Source of the DNA: Heterodera schachtii
Lineage: Eukaryota; Nematoda; Chromadorea; Rhabditida; Heteroderidae
Length of the DNA: 64,000 nucleotides
Assembly (NCBI GenBank): GCA_023374025.1
Contig: SIJG01000078.1
Coordinates: forward strand, 575,860-639,859
Direction of reading: 5' to 3'
Below the pieces are notes generated by a model. That model ran no database searches. It saw only the letters and a program-made list of their open reading frames with translations, and was not told the origin of the DNA. Below, piece by piece: positions 10,213 through 24,000 of this stretch. The position numbers and the translations under genes are program-made. Position 1 is the first letter of the stretch, and each line of letters begins with the position of its first letter.

Positions 10213-13200
10213 ACCTTGCACTTTTTTTAAATATGAGATGTAATATGTATATTTTAAATACTGAAAATAAACGTTTAAATTTTTATAAGATTTAAAGAGA
10301 ATAAATAAATTAAAACTGTTTTTTTTTTTTGTAATTTTTCTCACGCATTTCATCTACAAACCAAAAGCAATAAAATGCCTTTTTAACCAATTAAAAGTGT
10401 AATTTTCGACAGTAATTTAATCAACTGTATTTGGCTGAATATCTCTCATAATGATGGATTGATTGCCACAATTCCATGTGCAAACTCTTCTAAAAGAGCC
10501 TCTTTTTTCAACGAGTTTGTTTAAAAAACTCGAAAATGACAAAAATTAATTTAAAATAAAATATTGCATGAGTTGCGGAAAATGATAATTAATTAACCTG
10601 ACCATATGTCAAATATTCGCTTATAGCAATTTCTTTTTTTTTAATAAAAGTTGCCTTTATGTAAAATTTTTAAAGTGACATCCAATATAAATTTCTTATT
10701 TCACAGAGTTTATATTTATGCAAATTTAATTTTGAATATTGTTTGTCGGCTATAAAAGTGACAATAAAAAATATGTTCCCATTTACAATTAAAAACCTAA
10801 TTTAAAAAAGAGCAAATGGTAATAATTGAATATGATAAATGACGCAGAAATAGTATTAGTTTGGCAATATGTTTTACCACGAATTATTTTGTAAAAATGG
10901 TCATATGGTCAAGGCAGGCATACTGTAGACAGTGAAAATCGCTGCTACAGTAATACAAAAATTGATGCATTTGTACGTTAAGGGATTTCATCAACCGAAA
11001 TTTAAAAAAAATTATATGTATAAAACGCAAATATGGGAAGACCAGTGATAGATTTCAGGCAAATTTTACAAAAAGCAACAGATTCGAAAAATGGGATACG
11101 GTAATGAACAAAAATGTATACTGTAATGAGCATAACGGTAAATTGACGAGATGGGGCGATTAATATAATTGTGATTATTAAATGGTGAATGGTGCTCAAC
11201 ATATGAAATGGGAACATAACAAATAAATAAATAAAACAGATAATTAGAATTAAAAAGTAACGCAAGTGCATTTGATACGGTAAATGATACTGTATCCCTA
11301 TTTATCGTCTAACTTTAAAAAATAAAAATTTTAAAGTTGAGCACCATCACATTTAATTGGTTTAATAGCAATTGAAATAATACATTAAATCAAATCAGTG
11401 CGGAATGAGTTGGTGTGAACATTTTGCTTGTGTTTACTATGTGATTCTTAGAATGAGAAAAGTTGAGTGAAAGTCCACGTATAAAGGCAAGCTGATCACT
11501 CAAAATGTTAAGCTAAATCTAATCAGTGGAAGAATTTAATTTGGGAGATAATTTTAACTAATCATTGATCAGGGATAAATTCAAAACGGCTATTTAAAGC
11601 CAACAAGCGTTTTTTAATTTTAAACGATCACTTAAAGTCATTAAGAGATAGTGGTATACTGTTTGTTGCTAATGATCTAAACTTGGAAGCGAACTATTTA
11701 ATGTTTCAATTGAAGAACATTGATCAGTAAATCTATCAGAGTGATCAGTTGAAAAAGATCTAATCGAGGCTTTTAAACCAAAAATGTTGAAATGAAAGAT
11801 CAGTGTAATAAATCACTATAAATCAGCAAAAGAATAGATCATTTTGTTGGAGCAACGGCGGTGGTGGCCTAGGCTAAAAGAATGGAGGCAATTTTGTGTA
11901 AATAAAAAGTGACACCGATCACAAATAATAATAATAATTCATTAATTAAATAATAAAAATAAAAAAAAATCAATCAAAATTTATGGTGATAAACCATTGG
12001 CATTTTTGTGAATTGGAAATGGGCACAAACAAACAAAAAAAAAATTTTTTACGACACGGGTTTAAATAAAGTTTAAAAATTAATGAGAGAGATTTTGGAA
12101 TTGAGAATGGAAAAAAGCATTCATCAACAAATTGCTAAAGAGAATTTAATTATTGGCTGAATGTGTGAGAAACGAAAAAAAGTGATGAAAAAGTGCCAAA
12201 GCCTTAAAAATTTTTGGGTTTTAAAAGAGAATTTGTGTCCTATAAAATTTTAAAAATCGGGAAAATATTTTCTTAATTTAAATATTTCAGTAAAATCGGA
12301 ATGGAAAATGGGCTAATTCAATAATTAAATATAGATTTTGAGAGTTAACCGGTCATCCCTTTCTTGAAAAATGAAAAAAATTTTCAATTTTTGAAATCCA
12401 TTTTTGAAAGCTTTGGCAAATAGCCAGAAAAAAATTGTCATGGCATGACAGAGCAAAAATGAGAGCGCTTATTTATGAGATGATATCATTTTAACTAATT
12501 ACAGGCGGCGAAGAACAAAGGCGTGCCTTTTGAGCACTCACTAGCGGTTGTTGTTTTTGCTTTTTTGGGATACATTGTGTACGCGAGAAGCACAATCCTA
12601 CCCGAAATAAATGAATGATTGAAAACACATACAAAACATATGTAAAGCAAAGAAAAAAAGTGTTCAGAGAATTTTTTTGGGGGGGGCGATCAGTAGCAAA
12701 AGACACAGATCAGCAGATAAAAGATCGCGATCAAACGGCGGATGTGATCGGAAAGCAGCGGAGCAAAAAGATCAAGAAAAATGGTCACATCAGCAGAGAT
12801 GGGGAGGGAAAAAAAACAAAGACGAGGTTAGAGCATGCAAAGAGCAGCAGATTGATCACACACTGAATAATATAATATGAATGGATTTGTGTTAGGAGAT
12901 GGATGGTCCAGCGGAGCATAGATCACAAGCATTGTGGGATGGATAAAAATTGATCAAAAAACGGTATCATTGTGCCCACAAAGGCAATGAATGGCATTTT
13001 GCCAAGCATTGGAATAAGGCAGGAATTTAAAAAAATTTTTTGTCGGTATGGAAATTTTCCAGAACTTAGTTTTAAAGTGGAGTCTCTTTAGCGATTATAT
13101 GTAATTAAGCTCAATGCCATCCATGCCTTTGGCTGTTGTGTTCGTGCGCACAAATTGAGTTAATCACCAGGGAAGAAAAGACACATGATTAATAGGCATT

Positions 13201-13283
13201 GGTCAAATATTCAATTATGATTTTTGTCGGCACTTTAATCCGTTTTCTGGAGATTTTAAATTGAAGCCACAAGCATTGGCACT
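10213..13283. other. Long intergenic region downstream of staufen
   Basis: About 3 kb of AT-rich sequence. Open stretches near 11002-11271 and 12491-12880 have low-complexity or hydrophobic composition without splice or motif support, so I do not call genes. GATCA-rich words recur between 11.5 and 12.9 kb. Confidence 0.4.
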
Positions 13284-14620
13284 TTAAGTGTTGTTGCACT
13301 TTCGGATGGCGTTCAATGCCGCGTCGTTGTGCGCTACCTGTTTGGTGGGGCCACTGCCATGGCAAACCTGCAAAATTAATGGTTGTTTGTTTATGAAAAC
13401 TCATTAAGTACCAACTGTCAACAATCAATTATCAATTATTTAAATTTCGTTATTATAAATTTTTCGAACTGAAATTTATACAAAAAAAAAATTCTCACAA
13501 TTGGTTTGGCAAAACCGAGTGTGACGAGGGAAAAGCATTGCTCCTCGTTGGCATCATTACGCGTCTGTAAAATTATTTTGTTAATATATTTTGATTTTGC
13601 TAAAAAAAAAAACTATTTTAATATTTGATACAAATTATTTGGCTTGACGATCTCTACGGAAAAATTTTATCTATCGTTCCCATTTCACCCAGGGATGCGA
13701 TCTGTCCTGATTTATCAGATTTGTCCTGATTTGGAGGTAGCGATCAAATTCTGTCCTGATTTCTTAAATAAACTCATATTTTGAAATTTTATGGCATAAT
13801 GTCACTATTTTATTAAGAAAATATAAGATTTGTGGCAAAATTTGGTTATTTTTTGACAAAAATCTGTTAACAAATCGCAATAAAAATCGCAATAATTTTT
13901 CCCGGAATGTTATAATCTGATTTTTTTGATTCCGAATGCACTGAAATATACGATTTGCTAATTTCCTCCCCAAAATTGTTAAAATCGTTAATGGGAGGTG
14001 AAAAATATAATATTTAATATATTTTTGATTGAATAAGTTGTAAAAATAACTGTTTTGAAGCAATAAAGCAAAATGTCCTGATTTTCGACCCCAAAATCTG
14101 ATTTTTTGGGCTCGATGTTCTGATTTTGAAAAATTTTCGATCGCATCCCTGATTTCACCCGCTTAATGTGTGGAGGACAGAAGCAGTGGAATCGTCGCCG
14201 GACGATTTTTTGGATTACCATCTCTTTTTTTCTTTCTCAACCAGATTAAAAATATTTGTGGCATGTTCGGAAGCATTTGAGAAATGTTATATTAATTTAA
14301 ATTGTTTTTTGTTCTCAGATATTCGAAAAACTAAGAATTTGGAATTCTTCTTGCCATCATAACTTTTTTGAAATTTAATGAAACTTCTTGAGATTTGGCA
14401 TAGTAAAAATAAACACATAGAACTATAGAAGAAACACCAAGAAAAATGCTTAATTTTGCCAACAACGAAAAAAAAATATGGTCCAAAAAATTTTCCGGCG
14501 ACTTAAAATGTTTGGACTTTTTTTTTCTTCCTGTCCCCATGGCAACCTTCGGAAAGTCGGAGTACACAACGGTGAACTTGTAAACGCTGGCCAATTTTTC
14601 CAAAAACTGTTTGGCCTCCA
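13284..14620 (-). other. Staufen dsRBD5 (three exons)
   Basis: KQFLEKLASVYKFTVVYSDF ends the big exon at 14547. A 66-base exon gives EEQCFSLVTLGFAKPI and the last exon VCHGSGPTKQVAHNDAALNA, then TAA. Domain 5 is the protein-binding domain in other animals. The exon that reads on past 14547 is intronic. Confidence 0.88.
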
Positions 14621-17600
14621 TGAGTTTGAATTTTTGGCACTGCACATTCTGCTGTATCGAAAAATGTGGCGGCGGTTTCGGTGATGATGGCATAACAACA
14701 ACAGTAGGAGATGCAGCCGAAATAATTGGTTGCAGTTGGGGCACGGGTGGTGGCACAATGGTTGGCGGTGGCACTGAAAATATTGATGGCGGTGGCATTG
14801 TAATTTGTGGCGGAGATGACGATGCCGACAAGTTCAAGCAGCTTTTATTGAATGGAGGAGCAACTGATGGCGGTGGCACATTTAAATGCATGGCAGCAAA
14901 CATCCGGTTCAAGCAGTTCATAGAATTTAAGCCGTTGTTGTTCAAACTGTGCGCGGACTGCGCCGTCATGTTGTTGTTGTTGCCCATAACAGCAGCCGAG
15001 GGCAACATCATGCGGATGACATTGGCATGGGGTGGTGCCAAATTGGTGTTCAAGCTGGCCAACGACTGAATGGGGACCGAATTGAAATTGCTGACAACCG
15101 GGATCGAGTTCAGCATCGTTGTTGGCGTCGCGGATGGAAAAGTCGTCATGTTTAAGCCGGTCGGCAGCCTGTTGCTGTTGCAGACAGGTGCCAATGCTAG
15201 CGAAACGATCGCTGAGTTGTTCAACAATGTTGTCGGCACCGCTGTTGACGGAGCAATTGTGCCGCCGCCGTTCTCGTCAAGCAGCAACGCCTTGTTGGCG
15301 CCAACATTGTCCACCGTTTGTAACGCGGCACCAAGCAGTTCATCGTCATCAACAAGCACCTGATCAGCTGCTGCAACTTGGTTGGCACCATGGTCAGTTT
15401 GAACAATGCTTGTTGTTGTTGGAGTGGTTGTTGGATTTGTGCCATTGACTTTGAGCAGGGTTAGGCCACATTTTTCTGCCTCAACAGTTGGCCATGCCAG
15501 GAACAGTGCGGTTGCGCATGCCAAGCGCTTTGTCTCGTCCTCGCTCAGCACGCGTTGCGAATCTTTGCTGAAATTGTGAGAAGACATTGAAATAGAATTT
15601 GCTAATTTTTTCTAAAAGAGCGGTCGGTACCCGTCCAAGTCGAAATTCTGCCAGACCGAAATTTCAAACTTTAAATTTTTTTTAAATAAAAAAGATTTAT
15701 AAAAAATTAAGCTGGAAAATGTTGGGTTGAAATCGCTAAAAATTTTTTAATTTTTTTTTCTTGAAATTCTCTCATAAAAAAATTTCGAAGATTTTTTGAA
15801 AAAATGCGTCAGTGAAAATTTTAACGTCATAATAACAAGTTTTTGAGTTTCCGATGTCACTGACCACGAATTCGGTATCCATTTCGGCAATTCCGAACCC
15901 CGGACCCGAATTCGAACAAAAATTTTAAAGTCCAAATTTTCGAATTTAGCATTTCTGGTTCAAAAATGGCATAAATGATCTCTTATTGAAGGATTGATGA
16001 TTTTCAATTTGTTTCCGTATGTTTAAACCAATTTTGTCGAAAACCCTAATTTCGAAAATATGACTTTCGACTTTTTGTTCGAATTCGCGTCCGGGGTTTG
16101 AAATTCAGAACGATATTCGTATAGAATTTTATTTTTATACTACCATATTTAATGCTACAGAACTTTATTTTAAAATATTGTAGCACTGACGCATTTTCTA
16201 CTGACGCATTTTCCACTGACGCATTTTCCGGTCACGAGGGAAACAACCGGGGATGGGGGAGAGAAACGAGCTACTCTCAGAATTTGCCACGACGCGACAA
16301 ACACACACCTAGACGGTCGCAGACGACGCCTGGGCTTTGTGCACAGTTCGGACTTCAGTGGCGCCACCGAGTCGGCTGACTCCGACGCGCCGGGCGGCGG
16401 ACACGCGCGCACCGTGTCGCTGAAGGTGACACGACGACGACGGTGGTGGTGGTGATGATGCAGGGCGTCGCCGCTGGCGCGCGAAGGCGTGCCGTCGTTG
16501 TCCGGCGAGTGGCTGCCGGCGCTGCCCAACTCGGACGGGGAGGAGGCGCAGTGGTCGTCGTCGTCGGCTGAACGGTGGCGGTGATGAAGCTGTTGTGTAA
16601 CATGACCATGCCCATGCAAAAAATCAGCTTCTTGTTCCTCTTCCATCTGCAGGGAGTTGAAAAATAAGAATAGATTTAGAAATATAATTCAAAAAAGAAA
16701 TTTTAATTAAATTTAATATTATTTCTTAAAGAATTTTTAATAAGATTTTTAGGAAAAATCGGAAAATGAAATTTACCGAAATTGAGAAATAAAAATAAGG
16801 GCATTTTGAGCGAGCAGCACATTCCTCCACTCGTGTCGTTTCACCACAGAAATTTTTTTTTTAAAATTTCAAACTTGAAAATTTTTCAGAAACAAAAACT
16901 AAGAAATTTTTCTAAGAAAATTTCAAAAAAAAAAAATTTGACTAAATTTCTAAAAAAAAATCGCTTTATTTCTCATGGAAAATTACTGTTTGAAATTTTA
17001 AAGAAAAAAACTTTTTTCCATAATAGTCAATATATATATTTTTTAATTCATAAAAAAATACTTTTAAAATATATATTGAACAAATTTAATTTTTTGTTGC
17101 GCACTTCCAAGGACGGCGGATTGACCCAATTCAAGCGCTGATAATCACTATCATAATTATCATTGTTCAACACCACTTTGTCGATGTTGTCGCTGTTTCC
17201 CTGTTGTGCCGCCTCATGGATACACCGTTGTTGTTGCTGCAGGTGGTGCTGCACAAACTGTTGTTGTTGTTCATCAATTGTTGTTGACGAAAAGCATTGC
17301 TGCTCCACGTCGGCGAACGTCTCCAACCCTTTTGGCACCGCTTGTCGCTGTTTTGGTGGCACTCGTGCCAATTCCTCCGTTGCTTTGTGGTGCCATCCAC
17401 CACCACTCCCAGCGATGATGCCGCCGTCCTGTTCCTCCTCCTCCTCTTGATCCTGCTGGTGCCATTGTTGTTCCATAAATGTTGTTTGGCACTGATTGAT
17501 GATCTGCTTGTTGTTCTGTTGGCTAGCATTGTCGTTGTCATTCTCGGTGATGTCAGGCTCCTCGGGTGGCACAACAAACATGTCGATGATTGGCATTGGC

Positions 17601-18008
17601 ACTTTTTCGGGCGTTGATGGCAGCGCAAAATCAGCACTGGTGTTGTATTTGTTCTCCGTGTTATTGATAGTTGTGATGATTGACGACTTCTTCAACAAAC
17701 TTTTGCCCGGCTGCGGCATTGGCTGAATGAAAATTGGCATGAGAGAGAGAGAGAGAAAGGGGAAAAAAGAAGGGAAGAAAGAAAGAGAGAAAGAGAGAGA
17801 GAGGGTGGGAGAGAGAGAAAGGGGAGGAAAGAGGGGAAAAAGAGAGAGAGAGAGAGAGACAAAGAGAGCAAGCGAGGGCGGGAGAGAGAGAAAGGGGAAA
17901 AAAGAAGGGAAGAAATAAAGAGAGAAAGAGAGAGAGAGGGCGGGAAAGAGAGAAAGGAGAGGAAAGAGGGTAAAAAAGAGAGAGAGAGAAAGACAAGAGA
18001 GAGAGAGA

Positions 18009-18052
<44 letters not shown>

Positions 18053-21000
18053 GAAGAGAGAGAGGATGAAGAGAAGTAAAGAGGGAGGGGATGAAATGAA
18101 ATTAAGAAAATGCACCTTCACGTAGCCAATTTTGGCCAGCATCGCCTCAGCTGCCGCTCGTTTGGCCAACTTTTTGTTCGGCCCATTGCCTTGCTCCTGT
18201 TCGCCCATGCACTGGACAGACACCGTGAACTCCTTGTGCCGGTTTTGACCATGCTCACTGTGTGTTGTTTATAAAGCAATTTAAAAACCTTACCAGAGGG
18301 AATTCCACCCCCTTTGCCCAAAAATGATAATTAAGAAAATTCCAAGGAAAAGGAATGCATTTTTTGATTTTTTGGCAATCCTGAAGAATGGGGGTTTCTA
18401 TTTTCAAAATTTTTTTTAATTTCTGCTCAAAATCAGTTTCCAGGGGTTTTCGAGGGCGCTGGTCACGAATCTGAACTCGGATTTGACCAATTCAGAACCC
18501 CTGACCCGAATTCGAACAAAAAACTTGAAATTTTTTTCAAAAATTGCAGTTTTCTGGGGAAAAGCTTCGAATTAATTTGACTACTATTTATTTTGATGCA
18601 AAACAATGCTTCAATTATTAATTGAATAGAAAATACGCAATTTTCTCGAAAATTTGGTCGATTTTAACGTGTATTTTAGAAAAAAAAATCATTTTTTTTT
18701 TGTTCGAATTCGGGTCCGGGGTTCGAAATTGGAAAAATCCAAGTTCAGATTCGTAATCAGCACCCTCGATAACCCCCAGAAACTAATTATGAGCACAAAA
18801 TAAATAAGTTAAATTAGAAACCCCCATTCTTCAGGATTGCCGATTTTTTTTTATCAATTCCTTAACAAAATGATAAAAATTTTCCCGGCAAGCATTCATC
18901 GGCATAGTTTAGGACCAAAAATGCCATTTTTAAAAATTGATCATGGGTGTGAATCGGCAGGGAAGAAATGCAATGCAACAACAAACTCACCCAATCACTT
19001 GGAACATTGGGTCTCGCTCGCCCCGCGCTTGCATCACTTGGATAAGCCGAGAGATTGGGTTCACACCGGTCCCATAATTGGGATCAATTTTCTGGGAAAA
19101 TATGAAATAAATTAGGGCATTCTCGACGATAATCAGTAGGGACAGGGATTTGTTGTGTGAATTTCTTATTTTGGCCGAAAATTCAGGGAAATAAAATTAT
19201 ATTTTTAGCTTGGTTTGATGTTGCTAGGATTTGAATTTCCATATTTTCCATAATTATATTTTTTTTTACTGAAATTGTTGAATGTATAGACGATAGATTT
19301 TCTCAAATTTACCAATTGAGGCATTAATTTTGAATTAAATTCTTTTTAGAATTAAAGTGATTTTTTGCGTTTTATCAAAAAAATAATGGTTTTATTTTTC
19401 GAAAATTTGAAATCAATTTTTGAGAAAAATTTTTCTACACCAATTTTGTTAATTTTTATCTCCATTTTTGAGTGAGCGTTTTGGTCCATATTTTAGGAAA
19501 TTTTACGTCCATATAAAACATTCATTATGTGATCAGTTTGATTACATAACACACACTTTGTCCTTGATGATTGTTTTCCGTTTGTTGCTGCTACTGCTTG
19601 TTGTCGTCGTTTCCAGGTTTTGCTGTTGTTGTTGTGCAGCCGCAGAAGAAGCAGCTTCACCGCCTGCTGGCGGCAACAAATTGGCGGCCCTTCGCAGTGC
19701 ACCGGCGCCATTCAACGGACGTACAATTGAGCTGAAAAAGATTTTTAAAATAGAATAAGAAATATGTATGCAAAATGTCTTATAAATTTTTATCACCAAT
19801 TTCAAGAAAAAAAAATCACAGAAAATTTTTCAAGAAAAAACCTTCGAAAATTTCAAAAACACTAGAATTTTTCAATTTTTTTCCCTTGACTTTCTTTAAA
19901 AAATTTTTTAATTTTTTTGAAAAATTTCTAAGTTTTAATTTTTTTTTTTTAAATTTTGGCGGCGAAATGATGTCCCGGCGAAATTTTGGCGACGAAATTT
20001 TAGCCTCCGGGGCTTTTTTCTGTGAAAAAACAGTTGCGCGGTTCCAAAAAAACAAAACCGGCGGTTTCATTGCCACAAATAGAAACATGCCTGGCCAGTT
20101 GGATAGGGTCCAACTCAAGCTGATGCTTCACTTGGCCCAACAGCTTTTGGCACGCCGCCTGTTTGGCCGCCTTTTTGCTCAGTCCTTGGCCATCGGCCAC
20201 AAATTCGCGCTGGCCTTGGCGCTGCTCTTCCATCATGCCGTTGATGAAGTCATGCTGATGGTTGTGTTGATGGTGGCTTTCCAAAGACGGGGGACTGAAC
20301 AGGCGCACCGAAACGGTGTAAGTGCGATTGTGCGGTTCGCCAAACTCAGCAACCATTTCAAATTCCACATTCTGCAAGAGGCAAAAATGTGCTGCGCTCA
20401 CTTACGTTTTTTATAGAACCCCCAATGGCATATTTGTTAGATTATTTCGACATTAATGCGTTAAATATTTGATGCTCATTCAAGAATATTTTTATTTATA
20501 TTTCAAGAAAAAATTCTGAAAAATTATCTGGCGACTTTTTCAAACTTTATGATAATTACTGTTTTCTCAAAAAATTTTTCAAAAAATCGCTGAAATTTAA
20601 ATCTTTTTATTAAATTTTCGGGTGGAGTAAATGATACGGGGGGCTGATCGGGGGGGGGGGGGGGGGGGGGCGGCATAATGTATGCATAAGATAGACTCAA
20701 TCGGCTCTATTAGAGTAGAATCTGGTAATTCCTATCTGTCTTGACTCTCGATTTGTGTGAATTTTTCTGTTTTTTTTTCTTTCTCACTGTCTGACCATTC
20801 TTAGCTGCAGGGCACATTCGTGTATTTGGCTGACCACCGATTTGTACTTTTTATGCTGTCTTTGATTCAATTTTGGCTGTTCCGCCTGTTTCATGGTTGT
20901 CGTTGTCGATACAGCAAATTTTGCATTATTTTTCAGCTGCTGATCACCATCATCTTCATCGCCATCCAAATGAGCTGGAATATTTCAAATATTTGTCATA

Positions 21001-24000
21001 TAATTTCAAAAATCAATGATTTTGTCATTTGATTTTTCCTCTTTTTTTTTGCCCATAACTTTATTTTATTTTAATTATTTTAGTTAAAATTAGCTTCATT
21101 TGATTCAACAACTCGTTATTCTGCACCGAATGATACCAAAATTTGATCAAAATTTGGCAGCACTTGCCATTTTTGTTGGCACTCTGCCGCAGCTCTTCTC
21201 GGCAACTTTCCGCTTCTTCCAGCGGCACCGGTTCGACCAATTCTGCTGCTATTGCTTCATCATCATCATCTTTGAGTCCATCATACTGTTGCTGTTGATC
21301 CACTTCATCAGTCGGTGATGATGAATATATATGATGGCATTTTGATGCGGCATCACAACCCAACAAAAGTTGCCTTTGTTGATCTGTGCCATCAATTTTG
21401 GTCACCAATTTTGGCACAATTTGTTTTTCTTCCTCTGTGCCCTGCGTCTCCTTCAACAAGCGTTTCAGCTGCTCTAACTCGGGACGAAGATGTGCCAGTG
21501 CCAAAGTGGCCGCTTTTTGCTTGGCTGTCGTCAATGTTGGGCCAAGCGCGGTGTGCTCAGTGCCATCTTTGCTCAGTCGGACCGTCACCTGGCAAATTGT
21601 TAAAAATGTGGGTGATGAATAAGAGGCTGGTAATTTATTTTCCAAACAATGATTGGGGATTTTTCCAAAAAATTTAGCCATGTTTTTTTTTTGTGATTTT
21701 CTCTTTTTTCTGATCAGTCAAAAATTCGATTCATCTCCGCCTAATAAAAGAAAGGTTTCATTGTCAATGAAAAACAAGACAAATTTGTGAATTAAAGGAG
21801 AATATTCAAAAACGTATAGCAAAAAAAAAAAAAAAAAAAAACAATTTTAATTTTTCAAATTGAATAAAAATAATTATGAAAATATTCAATGCAAATTTTA
21901 ATTATTTTTTAAATCACAACAAACTTTATAGGCATGATTTTGCCTATTAGGTTGCGCCAATGGGAATGGGTTAATGTGGTGCCGTCCATTTGCGGGGGAC
22001 ACCGAAAGTACGTGGTGATGATGGTGATAATGATGATGATATTGCTGGTAAATAAAAATAATTTATTGATTATTAAATGTCTTTTATAGATAGTCTCCCA
22101 TTTGTACCAATTGACCAAGGCTGGGATTAAATAGGGATGCCGAAAGCGGATTTGCCAATGCCAAGGAATGATTGAACGCGGACGGTGGCGGCGGCGGTAA
22201 CATCAAAGCATTTGACAAAAGCCCTGCAGCGCCATTTTGCGCAGTGTTCATTTGTGACGTTGGCCGAATGGCCGAAGCATGTGGTGGCGGCGAACCAAAG
22301 GGTGGCGGTTGAAACGTGCTGTTCAAAGAAAATTACAGAGACTATTCATAAAAACATGTAGTTACGTAAGAAAAAAATACATCAAAACATGAGAATAAAA
22401 ACACATAAATAATATAAAAACATAGGACGCATAAAACGTGTGTGTAAAACCAATTGAATAACAATCCAAGTTAAAATACGTGAAAACACAATGTTAGTAT
22501 AATAAAGCTGACCCGTAAAACACATTGGAACGCATAAAACACACGAGACGTGAAAACTACAGGTAAAACACATAAAACCCTATGTGTTAATATAACATAA
22601 ATGGATTGTAAATACACATTTCATTGTTAGTCTAATAGTAAAATTGTAAAAAAGAAAAACTCGAGAAAATAAAGCAAACAAACACGTAAATAAATGAGAA
22701 AAATTAAAAACACAAAATATTGTTATTGCATATTCATGAAAATGTAGGAAAATTGAATGAAATAAGTGAGCGAAACACGTAAAAAACATAAAATACGTAA
22801 ACATATATTAGTGCAATAAAAGGAAGTTTAAAACACAATAATACACGCAAACATAGACATATAAAATTGTCAAGGCGCGAGACAAATACCTGGAATTAAT
22901 ATGACAAAGCGGACGTGTAAAACAAGAAAACACATCTTATTGTTAGTTTAATAGCTAACACATCGGAATGCAGAAAAACATGTGAAAAAGACCTAATAAA
23001 CACGAAAACACTAAAAAAGAAATGAGTAAAATATATGTAAACCTAGACATTTAAAATCATTGTTATGCATATTGATCAAAACTAGGAAATATAAATAAAC
23101 ATATGTGAGCCAAACACGTAAAAACAAAAAGCAAAACAGTGAACATATATATTAGTATTGTATAAAAAGTGGACGTGTAAAACATATTTGAACGCCTGAT
23201 AAAATGCATGTATTAAATAAAAAGCGAACGTGTAAACATTATAAATACACATTTTGTTGTTAGTATAATAGTAAAATGGTAACGAAGAAAAAACGCGTGA
23301 AATTAGAACAAACAAACAAACACGTATAAGAAGTCAAAAAAGATATAGGTATAAACATAGACATGTAAAACACGTGAAAATGGAACAAAAAATACATGTA
23401 AACATAGACATATGAATAATTGTTATTACATACAGATGAAAATGTTGGAAGATTGAATAAAACAAATGAGCGAAATACTTAAAAACACAAAATACGTGAA
23501 CATATATTCGGGTGTGTAAAACACGAAAAAGACATCTTATTGTTAATCAATTGTAAAACACATTGGAATACAGAAAAACACGTAAAATTGCAGAAAAAAA
23601 CATGTTAACAAATACGTAAAATAAAAGAGAAAAATTAATCATAGACATATAAAATAAGTGAGCGAAACACGTAAAAAAAAAAATAGAACATATATTAGTG
23701 CAACAAAGCGGACGTGTGTAAAACATGAAGCAATATTGTTAAACAAATAAAAATAAAACACATTGGAAAGCAGAAAAACACTAAAAATAGGACTATCAAA
23801 CACGTAAAAGGTCAGAAAAACACAAATAATTATTATGCATATTCATGAAAACAAGGAAAAAGAGAAAAAATATATGTGAGCGAATAAAAACAAAACACGT
23901 GAACATAGATATACCGTATTTACTGAATTAGAGCCCCCCTTTCGAGGGGGTTGAAAAATAGAGCCCCCGGGGCTCTAATGCAGTAAACACGGTATTATAG

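Noticed and set aside
11002..11271. Hydrophobic minus-strand reading
   Set aside because: Composition fits AT-rich noise; no splice partners or motifs.
14611..15069. Plus-strand Gly/Asp-rich reading
   Set aside because: It is the antisense of a staufen exon whose own frame matches the family and splices in phase.
17661..17996. Ser/Leu/Phe-rich minus-strand reading
   Set aside because: It is the CU tract of a staufen intron.
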